Assembly: GCA_045801465.1 (NCBI GenBank)
Contig: JBJMSU010000240.1
Location: forward strand, 1-11,716
Direction of reading: 5' to 3'
Length of the DNA stretch: 11,716 nt
DNA from: DATFWC01 sp045801465
Lineage (GTDB): Bacteria; Pseudomonadota; Alphaproteobacteria; Rhizobiales; Xanthobacteraceae
The position numbers were made by a program, and so were the translations under genes. Positions 1 through 6,042 of the stretch are shown piece after piece. The notes beneath the pieces were generated by a model that did no database searches, had not been told where the DNA came from, and saw only the letters and a list, made by a program, of their open reading frames with translations. Position 1 is the first letter of the stretch; each line of letters begins with the position of its first letter.

Positions 1-2
1 TG

Positions 3-824
3 TATGTCGCGCTGGTACGGGTCGGCGAAGCGTCGGGAGCGCTCGATCATATCCTGGAAGTCCTGGCCGCCGAACGCGCGCGCGCCGAGGCATTGCGGCG
101 CAAGCTTGCCGACGCGCTGCGTTACCCGGCCTTCGTGTTTCTCGCCGCTGTCTGCGTGCTGTTCTTCTTTCTCATGTTCGTGCTGCCGCAATTCGCCGCC
201 GTGCTGCGCGATTTCGGCGCCAAGCTCGACCCCATGGTGGCGACGTTCCTCAGCCTGTCCGACTTCATGCAGCACAACAAGGACGTGATCCTCGGCACGG
301 TGGCCGTGGTGCTCATCCTGGGCTGGCTCGTGTTTCGTCGGCCCAAGGTGCGCGCCGCCATCATGACGCAATTGGGACGGCTGCCGCTCATCCGCTCGGT
401 GATGATGTTTCATCGCACCGCCCTGTTCAGCCGCAATCTCGGCGTGCTGCTCGGCGCCGCCGTCCCGCTCACCACCACGCTGCGCATCCTCGTCGACATG
501 ATGGCGACGACCAGCAACCCGGCCGTCTGGAGCAAGGCGGTGGAGCGGGTGCGCCACGGGGGCAAACTTTCCGACGCGCTCGGCGATACCGCCGTACTTC
601 CGCCCATGGCCGTGCGCATGCTACGATTGGGCGAGGAGACGGGACAACTGCCGATGCTCGCCGGGCGCGTGGCCGAGTTCTATGAGGCCAAGCTGCACCG
701 CAGCCTCGACCGCGTCGTCGGAATCGCCGGCCCGGCCGCAATCATCACGATAAGCATCGTGGTCGGCGGCCTGATCGTGTCGGTGATGACGTCGCTGTTG
801 TCGGTCAGCCAAATCGTGGGATGA
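3..824 (+). CDS. gspF: Type II secretion system inner-membrane protein GspF, C-terminal 273 residues (5' end outside window)
   Basis: GspF is the polytopic inner-membrane platform protein of the T2SS, which links the GspE ATPase to pseudopilus assembly. The reading frame is open from the first complete codon (position 3), so the gene starts upstream; the ATG at 93 is internal. Both T2SSF-domain repeats are visible: the first ends with 'VRVGEASGALDHILEVLA', and the second contains 'RNLGVLLGAAVPL' followed by 'LRLGEETGQLPMLA'. The paired GE-x-G-x-L motifs are typical of the duplicated family. Hydrophobic stretches fit membrane segments at about window residues 42-62 and 98-114 and near the C-terminus (about 240-268). 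The family usually has about 400 residues, so roughly one third is missing. The stop overlaps the gspG start as ATGA, implying coupled translation. Confidence 0.95.
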   Translation, partial: YVALVRVGEASGALDHILEVLAAERARAEALRRKLADALRYPAFVFLAAVCVLFFFLMFVLPQFAAVLRDFGAKLDPMVATFLSLSDFMQHNKDVILGTVAVVLILGWLVFRRPKVRAAIMTQLGRLPLIRSVMMFHRTALFSRNLGVLLGAAVPLTTTLRILVDMMATTSNPAVWSKAVERVRHGGKLSDALGDTAVLPPMAVRMLRLGEETGQLPMLAGRVAEFYEAKLHRSLDRVVGIAGPAAIITISIVVGGLIVSVMTSLLSVSQIVG

Positions 825-1309
825 AAGCAGGGCGCATCAAGATGAGCTATCGTGCTGCACGCCTAAGGGGTTTGCGACGCCGCCGTTCCGCGCGCCACGG
901 CGAACGTGGCTTTACCTTGGTGGAGATCCTGGTGGTCATCACCATCATCGGCTTGATCATGGGTCTGGTCGGTCCGCGAGTGCTCAATTACCTGACCGAG
1001 TCGAAGGCGAAGGCCGCCAAGATTCAGATCGAGAGCTTTTCCAGCGCGCTCGATCTCTACTTCCTGGATAATGGCCGCTACCCGTCGAGCTCGGAAGGCT
1101 TGACTGCGCTGGTGCAACGTCCGGGCAGCACGATGACCTGGAACGGACCGTACCTGAAGGGCGCGGTCGTGCCCAACGATCCCTGGGGCAACCCTTATCA
1201 GTATCGCGCGCCAGGGCAGCACGGCACTTACGATATCGTGTCCTATGGTGCGGATGGTCAGGAAGGTGGAGCCGGATCGGCAACCGATATCGTCAGCTGG
1301 TCGCGATGA
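821..1309 (+). CDS. gspG: Type II secretion system major pseudopilin GspG
   Basis: GspG polymerises into the periplasmic pseudopilus that pushes folded substrates through the GspD secretin. The type III signal is clear: a long basic leader, then 'GERG|FTLVEILVVITIIGL', with prepilin peptidase cleavage after Gly30 and Glu at mature position +5. The soluble part carries GspG hallmarks: 'LDLYFLDNGRYPSSSEGL', 'GPYLKG', 'VPNDPWGNPYQYRAPG' and 'YDIVSYGADGQEGG'. The ATG at 821 overlaps the gspF stop (ATGA). An ATG at 842 (residue 8) is an alternative start, with GCAGGG at 827-832 as a possible ribosome binding site. The later start would give 155 rather than 162 residues, closer to the usual 140-150, and the mature protein would be identical. 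It is followed by a 138-bp repeat-filled gap before gspH. Confidence 0.96.
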   Translation: MKAGRIKMSYRAARLRGLRRRRSARHGERGFTLVEILVVITIIGLIMGLVGPRVLNYLTESKAKAAKIQIESFSSALDLYFLDNGRYPSSSEGLTALVQRPGSTMTWNGPYLKGAVVPNDPWGNPYQYRAPGQHGTYDIVSYGADGQEGGAGSATDIVSWSR

Positions 1310-1313
1310 CGCG

Positions 1314-1387
1314 AGTGCCGCCGAGTTGAAGTTCCTACACCACCTGCGGCAAACTCGTATAGGAACTTCAAATCGAAAAGCGGCACT
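1314..1387. repeat. 74-bp interrupted inverted repeat in the gspG-gspH gap
   Basis: The outer arms AGTGCCGC (1314-1321) and GCGGCACT (1380-1387) are perfect complements. Inside them a second perfect 12-bp pair, TTGAAGTTCCTA (1326-1337) and TAGGAACTTCAA (1360-1371), encloses a 22-nt loop. The whole unit looks like a small palindromic mobile or structural element rather than a classical terminator, because no U-tract follows it. It lies directly after the gspG stop and could act as a transcript-processing or mRNA-stabilising hairpin. A reverse-complement fragment of its right end (TTAGTGCCGC) recurs at 2140-2149 ahead of gspI. Confidence 0.75.
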
Positions 1388-1411
1388 AAAACCATGGACT
1401 TGCTGCTGCCC

Positions 1412-1473
1412 CTTTGCTTCCGAAGTTCGTGTCCGAAGGATGCTGCGATGTATCACGAACTTCGGAAGCGGGG
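1412..1473 (+). promoter_or_regulatory. Hairpin that places the gspH ribosome binding site and start codon in its loop
   Basis: The perfect 16-base arms GCTTCCGAAGTTCGTG (1416-1431) and CACGAACTTCGGAAGC (1454-1469) enclose a 22-nt loop (1432-1453). In RNA the stem could extend by three G-U pairs and one C-G pair to 1412 and 1473. The loop contains AAGGA (1436-1440) and the gspH ATG (1448-1450), while the right arm encodes gspH residues 3-8. A ribosome would load on the loop and must melt the stem, so this arrangement could tune gspH expression. The structure is read directly; the regulatory effect is inference. Confidence 0.6.
1436..1440 (+). promoter_or_regulatory. Ribosome binding site for gspH
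   Basis: AAGGA lies seven bases before the ATG at 1448. It decides the start in favour of 1448 over the in-frame ATG at 1394, which has no comparable purine-rich stretch ahead of it. Confidence 0.6.
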
Positions 1474-1475
1474 CA
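1441..1475 (+). repeat. 35-bp perfect direct repeat, copy 1 (gspH start)
   Basis: Bases 1441-1475 are identical to 2153-2187. The unit begins TGCTGCGATGTATCACGAAC and ends GGAAGCGGGGCA. It contains the gspH start codon and codes for MYHELRKRG. In this copy the repeat also forms the right arm of the hairpin at 1412-1473. Confidence 0.9.
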
Positions 1476-1930
1476 CCAGTGCCGGGGAGGACGGCTTCAC
1501 CCTTCTCGAGATCGTATGCATCGTCGCCATCCTGGCGATTCTTGCGGCCATCCTGTTGCCGGCGTTTCCGCGCGGCACGTCGCGCGCGCGCCTCGAGTCC
1601 TATGCCATCGAGGCGGCCGCCCTGCTCAAAGCCGACCGTAACGCGGCGCTGCGACGCCGCACGCCGATTACCACCCAGATCGACGCGGTCGGGCGGACGA
1701 TCAAATCCGGCGCGACCGGCCGCAGCGTGCGTTTCCCCGACGACGTCGGGTTCGATGCGGTGCTCGCCGCCCGCTGCAATCAACGGCCGGCCGGTCCGAC
1801 GATCCGGTTCTTTGCCAGCGGCATGTCGTGTGGCGGCGTGATTGCGCTGACGCGGCTGGGCACCGGATACGAGGTCCGCGTCAACTGGCTCACGGGAGGT
1901 GTGGAGGTTGCCCCGCTCAGCCGTCTCTAG
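1448..1930 (+). CDS. gspH: Type II secretion system minor pseudopilin GspH
   Basis: This is a 160-residue GspH/FimT-type minor pseudopilin, a component of the pseudopilus of the T2SS. The leader MYHELRKRGTSAGEDG is followed by 'FTLLEIVCIVAILAILAAIL', giving a cleavage site after Gly16 and Glu at mature +5. The periplasmic part is a short beta-rich domain with two cysteines ('AARCNQ' and 'SGMSCGG') that could form a disulfide, and it ends in 'VRVNWLTGGVEVAPLSRL'. The ATG at 1448 was chosen for its AAGGA ribosome binding site; an in-frame ATG at 1394 would add 18 residues. The first nine residues are encoded by a 35-bp repeat also found at the gspI start, so the leader is repeat-derived. The H assignment, rather than another minor pseudopilin, follows from sequence type and position between gspG and gspI. 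Confidence 0.9.
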   Translation: MYHELRKRGTSAGEDGFTLLEIVCIVAILAILAAILLPAFPRGTSRARLESYAIEAAALLKADRNAALRRRTPITTQIDAVGRTIKSGATGRSVRFPDDVGFDAVLAARCNQRPAGPTIRFFASGMSCGGVIALTRLGTGYEVRVNWLTGGVEVAPLSRL

Positions 1931-1983
1931 TGCCTGTTCCGGCGGAATTCATGCCCGCGCTCGCAGCGAGCTCGGCGCGCTCC

Positions 1984-2095
1984 CTCTCCCCGTTGGGGAG
2001 AGCGGTGGGGTGAGAGGGCGTGGATCTCTCGATACACTCAGACCCCCTCACCCGCCCGCGCTAAGCGCGGGCGACCTCTCCCCGCCGGGGAGAGG
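1984..2095. repeat. Composite palindromic intergenic element in the gspH-gspI gap
   Basis: The 229-bp gap between gspH and gspI (1931-2159) contains several stems. CTCTCCCC/GGGGAGAG pairs at 1984-1991 and 1995-2002. GGGTGAG at 2008-2014 pairs with CTCACCC at 2047-2053. CGCCCGCGCT/AGCGCGGGCG pairs at 2053-2062 and 2064-2073 with a one-base loop. CCTCTCCCCG/CGGGGAGAGG pairs at 2075-2084 and 2086-2095, also with a one-base loop. Elements of this look are common between genes in Hyphomicrobiales genomes (recalled, not searched). A further 7-bp stem, CGCGCGT/ACGCGCG, lies at 2113-2119 and 2133-2139. The gap appears non-coding. The structures may pause transcription or stabilise the upstream mRNA inside the operon. 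Confidence 0.85.
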
Positions 2096-2152
2096 TGAAC
2101 TCGCGCCACCGCCGCGCGTCACTTTCAGCGGAACGCGCGTTAGTGCCGCTGG

Positions 2153-2187
2153 TGCTGCGATGTATCACGAACTTCGGAAGCGGGGCA
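2153..2187 (+). repeat. 35-bp perfect direct repeat, copy 2 (gspI start)
   Basis: This stretch is identical to 1441-1475. It contains the gspI start codon at 2160 and codes for MYHELRKRG. Unlike copy 1 it lacks the complementary left arm upstream, so it cannot form the same long hairpin. Four bases before it lies TTAGTGCCGC (2140-2149), the reverse complement of the right end of the inverted repeat at 1314-1387. Confidence 0.9.
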
Positions 2188-2579
2188 TTAGATGCCGTCG
2201 CGGCACGGCCGGCTTCATGCTGATCGAGGTGCTCGTAGCGCTGGCGGTTGTTGCCGTGGCGCTGGCGGCCATTGGCTCCTTGATCGCGACGACCGTGCGC
2301 GGGGCGCGGTCGCTGGACACGCATCTGATGCTGGCCGAGACCGCGCGCATGATCGCGACCGCCCTGCCGGACCGCGATCAATTCAAGGCGGGCAACTTTT
2401 CCGGGGAGCTGGCCGGCCATCGTTGGCGGGTCGATGTCCTGCCCTTCACCTTCACCGGCGTGGACCCGCAAATTCCAACCCCGTGGGTGCCACAGACCGT
2501 CGTGATCAGAATTCAGTCGCCGAGCGGACCCATCCTTCAGGTCAATACCGTGCGGTTGCGTCGGCGGGAGGCCCAATGA
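2160..2579 (+). CDS. gspI: Type II secretion system minor pseudopilin GspI
   Basis: GspI is a minor pseudopilin that nucleates the pseudopilus tip with GspJ and GspK. The 139-residue product has the leader MYHELRKRGIRCRRGTAG and then 'FMLIEVLVALAVVAVALAAI', with cleavage after Gly18 and Glu at mature +5. The rest fits GspI: 'LAETARMIATALP', then a beta domain with 'FSGELAGHRWRVDVLPF' and a C-terminal strand 'VVIRIQSPSG'. The frame is open upstream to 1899, but that stretch is the palindromic repeat region, so the ATG at 2160 is preferred. The ribosome binding site there is weak, and the first nine codons belong to the 35-bp repeat shared with gspH. The stop overlaps the gspJ start (ATGA). Confidence 0.9.
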   Translation: MYHELRKRGIRCRRGTAGFMLIEVLVALAVVAVALAAIGSLIATTVRGARSLDTHLMLAETARMIATALPDRDQFKAGNFSGELAGHRWRVDVLPFTFTGVDPQIPTPWVPQTVVIRIQSPSGPILQVNTVRLRRREAQ

Positions 2580-3307
2580 GGCGGCAGCGACGAACCCGGA
2601 CGGCAGGCTTCACGCTGATCGAAGTGCTGATGGCGACCGCCCTCATGGGGGCGATCCTGGCCGCATTGGCAACCGTGACCGCGCAATGGTTGCCGAACTG
2701 GAATCGCGGCTTTGCGCGCGTCCAACGCAGCGAGCAGTTGGGGCTCGGGCTCGAGCGCCTCGTCGCCGATCTTGCCGCTGCGGAGTTCGTGTCGCCCGGC
2801 CGCGGGACGGTTACGCCTTTGTTCGACGGCGCAGAGCAATCGGTGACGCTGGTGCGCACCGCCATCGGCCCCAACGCGCGCGGCGGGTTGGACATCCTGC
2901 GCATTGCCGAAGTGGGCAGCGACCGCGGGCCGGCGCTTGTTCGGACGCGGGCGCCCTTCTTCCCCGTCGCCGAGGGCAGCATTCCCACGAATTTTGCCGA
3001 GCCGGTCGTACTCGTGCGCGCGCCTTTCCGCGTTCTCTTCTCCTATGCGGGCCCTGATCGCGCGTGGAAGAACACCTGGCGCGGTGCCCCGCTGCTGCCA
3101 CGGGCGATTCGCGCGACGGTGCGGGATTCCACCACGGGCCAGACATTGGCGACCACCACCGCGACCTTGGTTCATGCCGAGGTTCCGGTGGAATGCCTGA
3201 CCAGCGAAGTCATGCGCGACTGCCTCATCCAGTTCGGCAACCCATCGGCTGCGCCCACTCCGGCCGCAGGCGCCCCGACGAACCGGAGGGGCTCGCGTGC
3301 GCTGTAA
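2576..3307 (+). CDS. gspJ: Type II secretion system minor pseudopilin GspJ
   Basis: GspJ forms the tip complex of the pseudopilus with GspI and GspK. The 243-residue protein starts at an ATG overlapping the gspI stop, with GGGAG at 2566-2570 as ribosome binding site; the frame is open further upstream but only as gspI shadow. The type III signal is MRRQRRTRTAG|FTLIEVLMATALMGAILAAL, with Glu at mature +5. The region after the helix, 'RSEQLGLGLERLVADLAAAEFVSPG', is typical of GspJ, and a beta-rich domain with 'RAPFRVLFSYAG' follows. The last 25 residues are Pro/Ala-rich and probably disordered. The gene end overlaps the gspK start by 11 bases. Confidence 0.93.
   Translation: MRRQRRTRTAGFTLIEVLMATALMGAILAALATVTAQWLPNWNRGFARVQRSEQLGLGLERLVADLAAAEFVSPGRGTVTPLFDGAEQSVTLVRTAIGPNARGGLDILRIAEVGSDRGPALVRTRAPFFPVAEGSIPTNFAEPVVLVRAPFRVLFSYAGPDRAWKNTWRGAPLLPRAIRATVRDSTTGQTLATTTATLVHAEVPVECLTSEVMRDCLIQFGNPSAAPTPAAGAPTNRRGSRAL
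3285..3290 (+). promoter_or_regulatory. Ribosome binding site that selects the GTG start of gspK
   Basis: GGAGGG lies six bases before a GTG at 3297, inside the last codons of gspJ. This strong site supports GTG as the gspK start, which is needed to include the signal sequence. Confidence 0.7.
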
Positions 3308-4310
3308 CGTCACTCCCCTCCTCCCGGCTTGCAGCAGCCGCAACCCGGCGCGCCGCGCTCCCGACGGCTTCGTCATCGTTGCGGTCCTGTGGATCCTCGG
3401 CGCAATGGCCACGCTGGCGTCGATCTATGCGGTCTACGTCATCGACACCGCGACCGCGTTCCGGGCGCACGATGACCAGGTCGAGGCGGAAGGACTGGTG
3501 TCGGCGGCACTGGAACTGACGGCGCTGCAGGTATCGGCACAGCGGGCGGCAGCCCAGCAGGCACCGCCACCGGACGCCACCCCGCCGCAGGCGACCGTAC
3601 CGCCGGGAGCCGGGCAGCAGGGGACGGCACGACCGCAGGTAACGCAGCCGAGCAGCGGCGGCTTCAGTTTTCGCATGCGAAGCGCCTCGGTCACCGCGCA
3701 ATTCCGCTCCGAGGCCGCCCGTATCGACCTCAACGGCGCCCCTAAAGAGCTGTTGGCCGGCTTGTTTCTCGGCCTTGGCGCGCGTCCTGACGATGCTCTC
3801 GCCTATGCCGAGCGGATCGTCGGCTGGCGCACCAAACCGCCGCCCGGCCAGGATCTGGAGGCGTCCCTCTATCAGACGGCCGGTCGCCGGTATGCCCCGC
3901 GCGGAGGCCCGTTTCAGCACCCGGGCGAGCTGTGGCTCGTGCATGGCTTGTCCGAGGCGCTGGTTGAGCGCGCAATGCCGCTGGTGACGGTCTATAATGG
4001 GGTTGCCCAGGTCAATGTCCTCGACGCCCCGCCGGATGTGATCGCCGCTCTGCCGGGGATGACGCCGGATCGCCTGCATGCCTTTCTGGCTCAGAGGCAG
4101 GTCACGCCGCAGAATGGACAAATTCTCTTGGCGCTACTCGGTCAATCGGCGTCGCATGCGACGGTGGAACCCACTAAGACGATGCGCGTGACGGTGCGCG
4201 TCAGCTTCGACAATGGCCGCCAGATCAGCTCGGAGGTAGTCATTTTCGTGAGCGAGAACGATACCGAGCCCTATCGCGTCCTGTCCTGGCGCGACGGACT
4301 GGAGGGTTAG
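3297..4310 (+). CDS. gspK: Type II secretion system minor pseudopilin GspK
   Basis: GspK caps the pseudopilus tip. The 337-residue protein starts at GTG and has a 24-residue leader ending 'APDG', followed by 'FVIVAVLWILGAMATLASI'. As usual for GspK, mature position +5 is not Glu (here Ala). The large periplasmic domain is recognisable by 'EAARIDLNGAPKELLAGLF' (about 139-157), 'YAPRGGPFQHPGELWLVHGL' (about 199-218) and 'VNVLDAPPDVIAALPGM' (about 239-255), the helical GspK-specific region and its repeat. Residues 84-122 are a Pro/Gln/Ala-rich low-complexity insert between the N-terminal helix and the folded domain. A 92-bp gap separates it from gspL. Confidence 0.94.
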   Translation: MRCNVTPLLPACSSRNPARRAPDGFVIVAVLWILGAMATLASIYAVYVIDTATAFRAHDDQVEAEGLVSAALELTALQVSAQRAAAQQAPPPDATPPQATVPPGAGQQGTARPQVTQPSSGGFSFRMRSASVTAQFRSEAARIDLNGAPKELLAGLFLGLGARPDDALAYAERIVGWRTKPPPGQDLEASLYQTAGRRYAPRGGPFQHPGELWLVHGLSEALVERAMPLVTVYNGVAQVNVLDAPPDVIAALPGMTPDRLHAFLAQRQVTPQNGQILLALLGQSASHATVEPTKTMRVTVRVSFDNGRQISSEVVIFVSENDTEPYRVLSWRDGLEG

Positions 4311-4402
4311 CGCACGTTCCGGCGAAGGTACCGGTTCGCCGTCAAGAACATGCGCCACTATAACGAATGCTGGAGCATGCTCCGGCCCGAGGCACGTAGA
4401 CA
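4311..4402. other. gspK-gspL intergenic gap with two small palindromes
   Basis: This is the only substantial spacer in the second half of the T2SS operon. It holds GGCGAA/TTCGCC (4321-4326 and 4335-4340) around a KpnI-type GGTACC core, and a perfect 12-bp palindrome GGAGCATGCTCC (4372-4383). Neither is followed by a T-tract, so termination is not supported. GAGG at 4389-4392, ten bases from the ATG, may serve as the gspL ribosome binding site. Confidence 0.4.
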
Positions 4403-5482
4403 ATGGCGGCGTTGCGGCAGATCATCGATGGCTTTCTGCGATGGATCGACTCCGTCGCGGTCACCATCATCGCGGCCGCCGGCTGGCTGACGTCGCACTA
4501 TTCCGTCAACCTGGTGGAGCAGGAGCATGGCACCTTCGCGCTGAAGGGGAGCGGACGCGCGGAGCGATCTCTCGCCGGCAGCGACATCCGGATCGTGGAC
4601 GGACAGGTCGTCGGCACCGTGCCGGAGAAGGTCGCCGCCATGCTGCGCGGCAGCCGGGCGGAGCTCGTGCTCAATCCCGACCGGTTCCTGTTCCGGCCGC
4701 TCGAATTACCGACACGGGCTGGCGAATTCCTCGAAGGTATCGTGCGGTCGCAAATCGACCGACTGACGCCGTGGAGCGCGAACGACTCGGTGTTCGGTTG
4801 GGCCAAGCCGCAACAGGCCGGCAGCGACCGCATGCTGGTCACCGTGGCAGCCACGGCACGCGCGCTGGTCACCCCTTACGTTCAGGCGCTGACGAGTCTC
4901 GGCATCAAATCGATCGCCGTCTCGACGCTGCTCCCCGGGCCTGAACCAGTCCCGGTCAAAGTCCTCGACGAGAAGGGACACAGCACGTTCGACGCCGGGC
5001 GCGTTCGCCGCGTGCTGCTTACGGTCCTGCTGATCGCCGGCCTGGGCGCTGCCGTGGCGGTGATCGCCGATTCCGTCATCGGGAGCAGCCTGCAGGCGGA
5101 GCAGGACCAGCTGGCGCGTCGGATCGCGAGCCGCCGAGCCGCCGCGCTGGGCGGTCGCGAGGGGTCGCTCGATGCCGCCACCGCGGGCTTGCGCGCGCTC
5201 GAGCGGCGCAAGCACGACGGTCCGTCGGTGGTCATCGTGCTGGAGCAGCTCTCCCAGGTCCTGCCGGATCACACCTATGTCACCGAATTGCGTGTCGAAG
5301 GTGATAAGCTGCGACTGATTGGAGTCACTCGCGATGCGCCGTCATTGATCGGCTTGATCGAGCAGACGCAGCACTTCTCGCGGGCCACGTTCTTTGCCCC
5401 GACGACGCGATCGCCGAACGAGAGCGGCGAGCGCTTTCACATCGAAGCCAGAATCGAACCAAGTTTCGCGCCACGCTCATGA
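4403..5482 (+). CDS. gspL: Type II secretion system assembly platform protein GspL (PilM/PilN-like)
   Basis: GspL is a bitopic inner-membrane protein that binds the GspE ATPase on the cytoplasmic side and GspM in the periplasm. The 359-residue product has a cytoplasmic actin-like part (about 1-200) with 'LVLNPDRFLFRPLELP' and 'IVRSQIDRLTPWSANDSVFGWA', a motif typical of GspL/PilM-type proteins. One membrane segment lies at about 203-222 ('RVLLTVLLIAGLGAAVAVIA'). A PilN-like periplasmic domain follows, with a helical region (230-270) and 'VVIVLEQLSQVLPDHTYVTELRVEGDKLRLIGVT' split across a ferredoxin-like fold. It is somewhat shorter than enterobacterial GspL (about 400). The stop overlaps the gspM start (ATGA). 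Confidence 0.88.
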   Translation: MAALRQIIDGFLRWIDSVAVTIIAAAGWLTSHYSVNLVEQEHGTFALKGSGRAERSLAGSDIRIVDGQVVGTVPEKVAAMLRGSRAELVLNPDRFLFRPLELPTRAGEFLEGIVRSQIDRLTPWSANDSVFGWAKPQQAGSDRMLVTVAATARALVTPYVQALTSLGIKSIAVSTLLPGPEPVPVKVLDEKGHSTFDAGRVRRVLLTVLLIAGLGAAVAVIADSVIGSSLQAEQDQLARRIASRRAAALGGREGSLDAATAGLRALERRKHDGPSVVIVLEQLSQVLPDHTYVTELRVEGDKLRLIGVTRDAPSLIGLIEQTQHFSRATFFAPTTRSPNESGERFHIEARIEPSFAPRS

Positions 5483-6042
5483 CCAACGGCCATCCGATCG
5501 ACTCGTATCTCGCGCGGTTTCCTGCGGCCGCGGCATGCGCCTATGTGGCGGTGGTCGCACTGCTCGTGTTCGTCATCTGGGCTGCGATCGGCGATATTCT
5601 CGATCGCCGCCAGGCGGTCACCGCCGCCGCCGACATGCTCGCGCGGCTGGAAGGGCGTGCGCCAAGCTCGCAGCCGGATGGCGGTGTCACCGCCGCGGGT
5701 CCTGCCCCGGCCGGATCGCCGTTCCTCGAAGGGCAGACGGTCACGATCGCCGGAGCGGCCCTGCTGCAGCGCGTCGCCAGCGCGGTGACCCAGGTCGGGG
5801 GCAGCGTTCTCTCTTCACAAGTCGAACTGCAGGGTACACAATCGAAAGACGGTTTCGTCAACCTGATCGCCAGCTGCGAAATCGATCACGCATCGCTGCA
5901 ACCGCTGCTGTACGATCTCGAGGCGGGAATGCCGTTCCTGTTCGTCGACCAGCTCGTCGCGCAGGCGCCGGTCTCGACCAGCGAAGGCGGACGGACACGC
6001 GTGCTGCTGGCGGTGTCGGGACTATGGCCGGGTGGAAAATGA
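5479..6042 (+). CDS. gspM: Type II secretion system assembly platform protein GspM
   Basis: GspM partners GspL in the inner-membrane platform. The 187-residue product has a short cytoplasmic N-terminus, one membrane segment at about 16-37 ('AAAACAYVAVVALLVFVIWA') and a periplasmic domain. A Pro/Gly/Ala-rich linker (about 62-80) leads to 'FLEGQTVTIAGAALLQRVASAV' and a ferredoxin-like region ending 'FVDQLVAQAPVSTSEGGRTRVLLAVSGLW', as in the GspM/PilO-like group. Its start overlaps the gspL stop, and its stop overlaps the start of the next gene, both as ATGA. The assignment rests on position, topology and fold pattern more than on sharp motifs. Confidence 0.85.
   Translation: MTNGHPIDSYLARFPAAAACAYVAVVALLVFVIWAAIGDILDRRQAVTAAADMLARLEGRAPSSQPDGGVTAAGPAPAGSPFLEGQTVTIAGAALLQRVASAVTQVGGSVLSSQVELQGTQSKDGFVNLIASCEIDHASLQPLLYDLEAGMPFLFVDQLVAQAPVSTSEGGRTRVLLAVSGLWPGGK

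Noticed and set aside
1394..1447. Upstream ATG at 1394 as the gspH start
   Set aside because: It has no ribosome binding site and would run through the left arm of the hairpin, giving an unusually long leader; the ATG at 1448 has AAGGA at proper spacing.
863..1783. 306-codon open frame on the minus strand across gspG and gspH
   Set aside because: It overlaps two clear pseudopilin genes and the repeat region and resembles no known protein.
1984..2095. tRNA or structured RNA gene
   Set aside because: The stems are simple GC palindromes with one- to three-base loops and do not form a cloverleaf or a known riboswitch pattern.
1899..2159. Upstream extension of gspI
   Set aside because: The open frame covers the palindromic element and overlaps the end of gspH; the extra 87 residues do not resemble a prepilin leader.
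1314..2187. CRISPR array
   Set aside because: There are only two copies of the 35-bp repeat, 712 bp apart with a gene between them, and no regular spacers.
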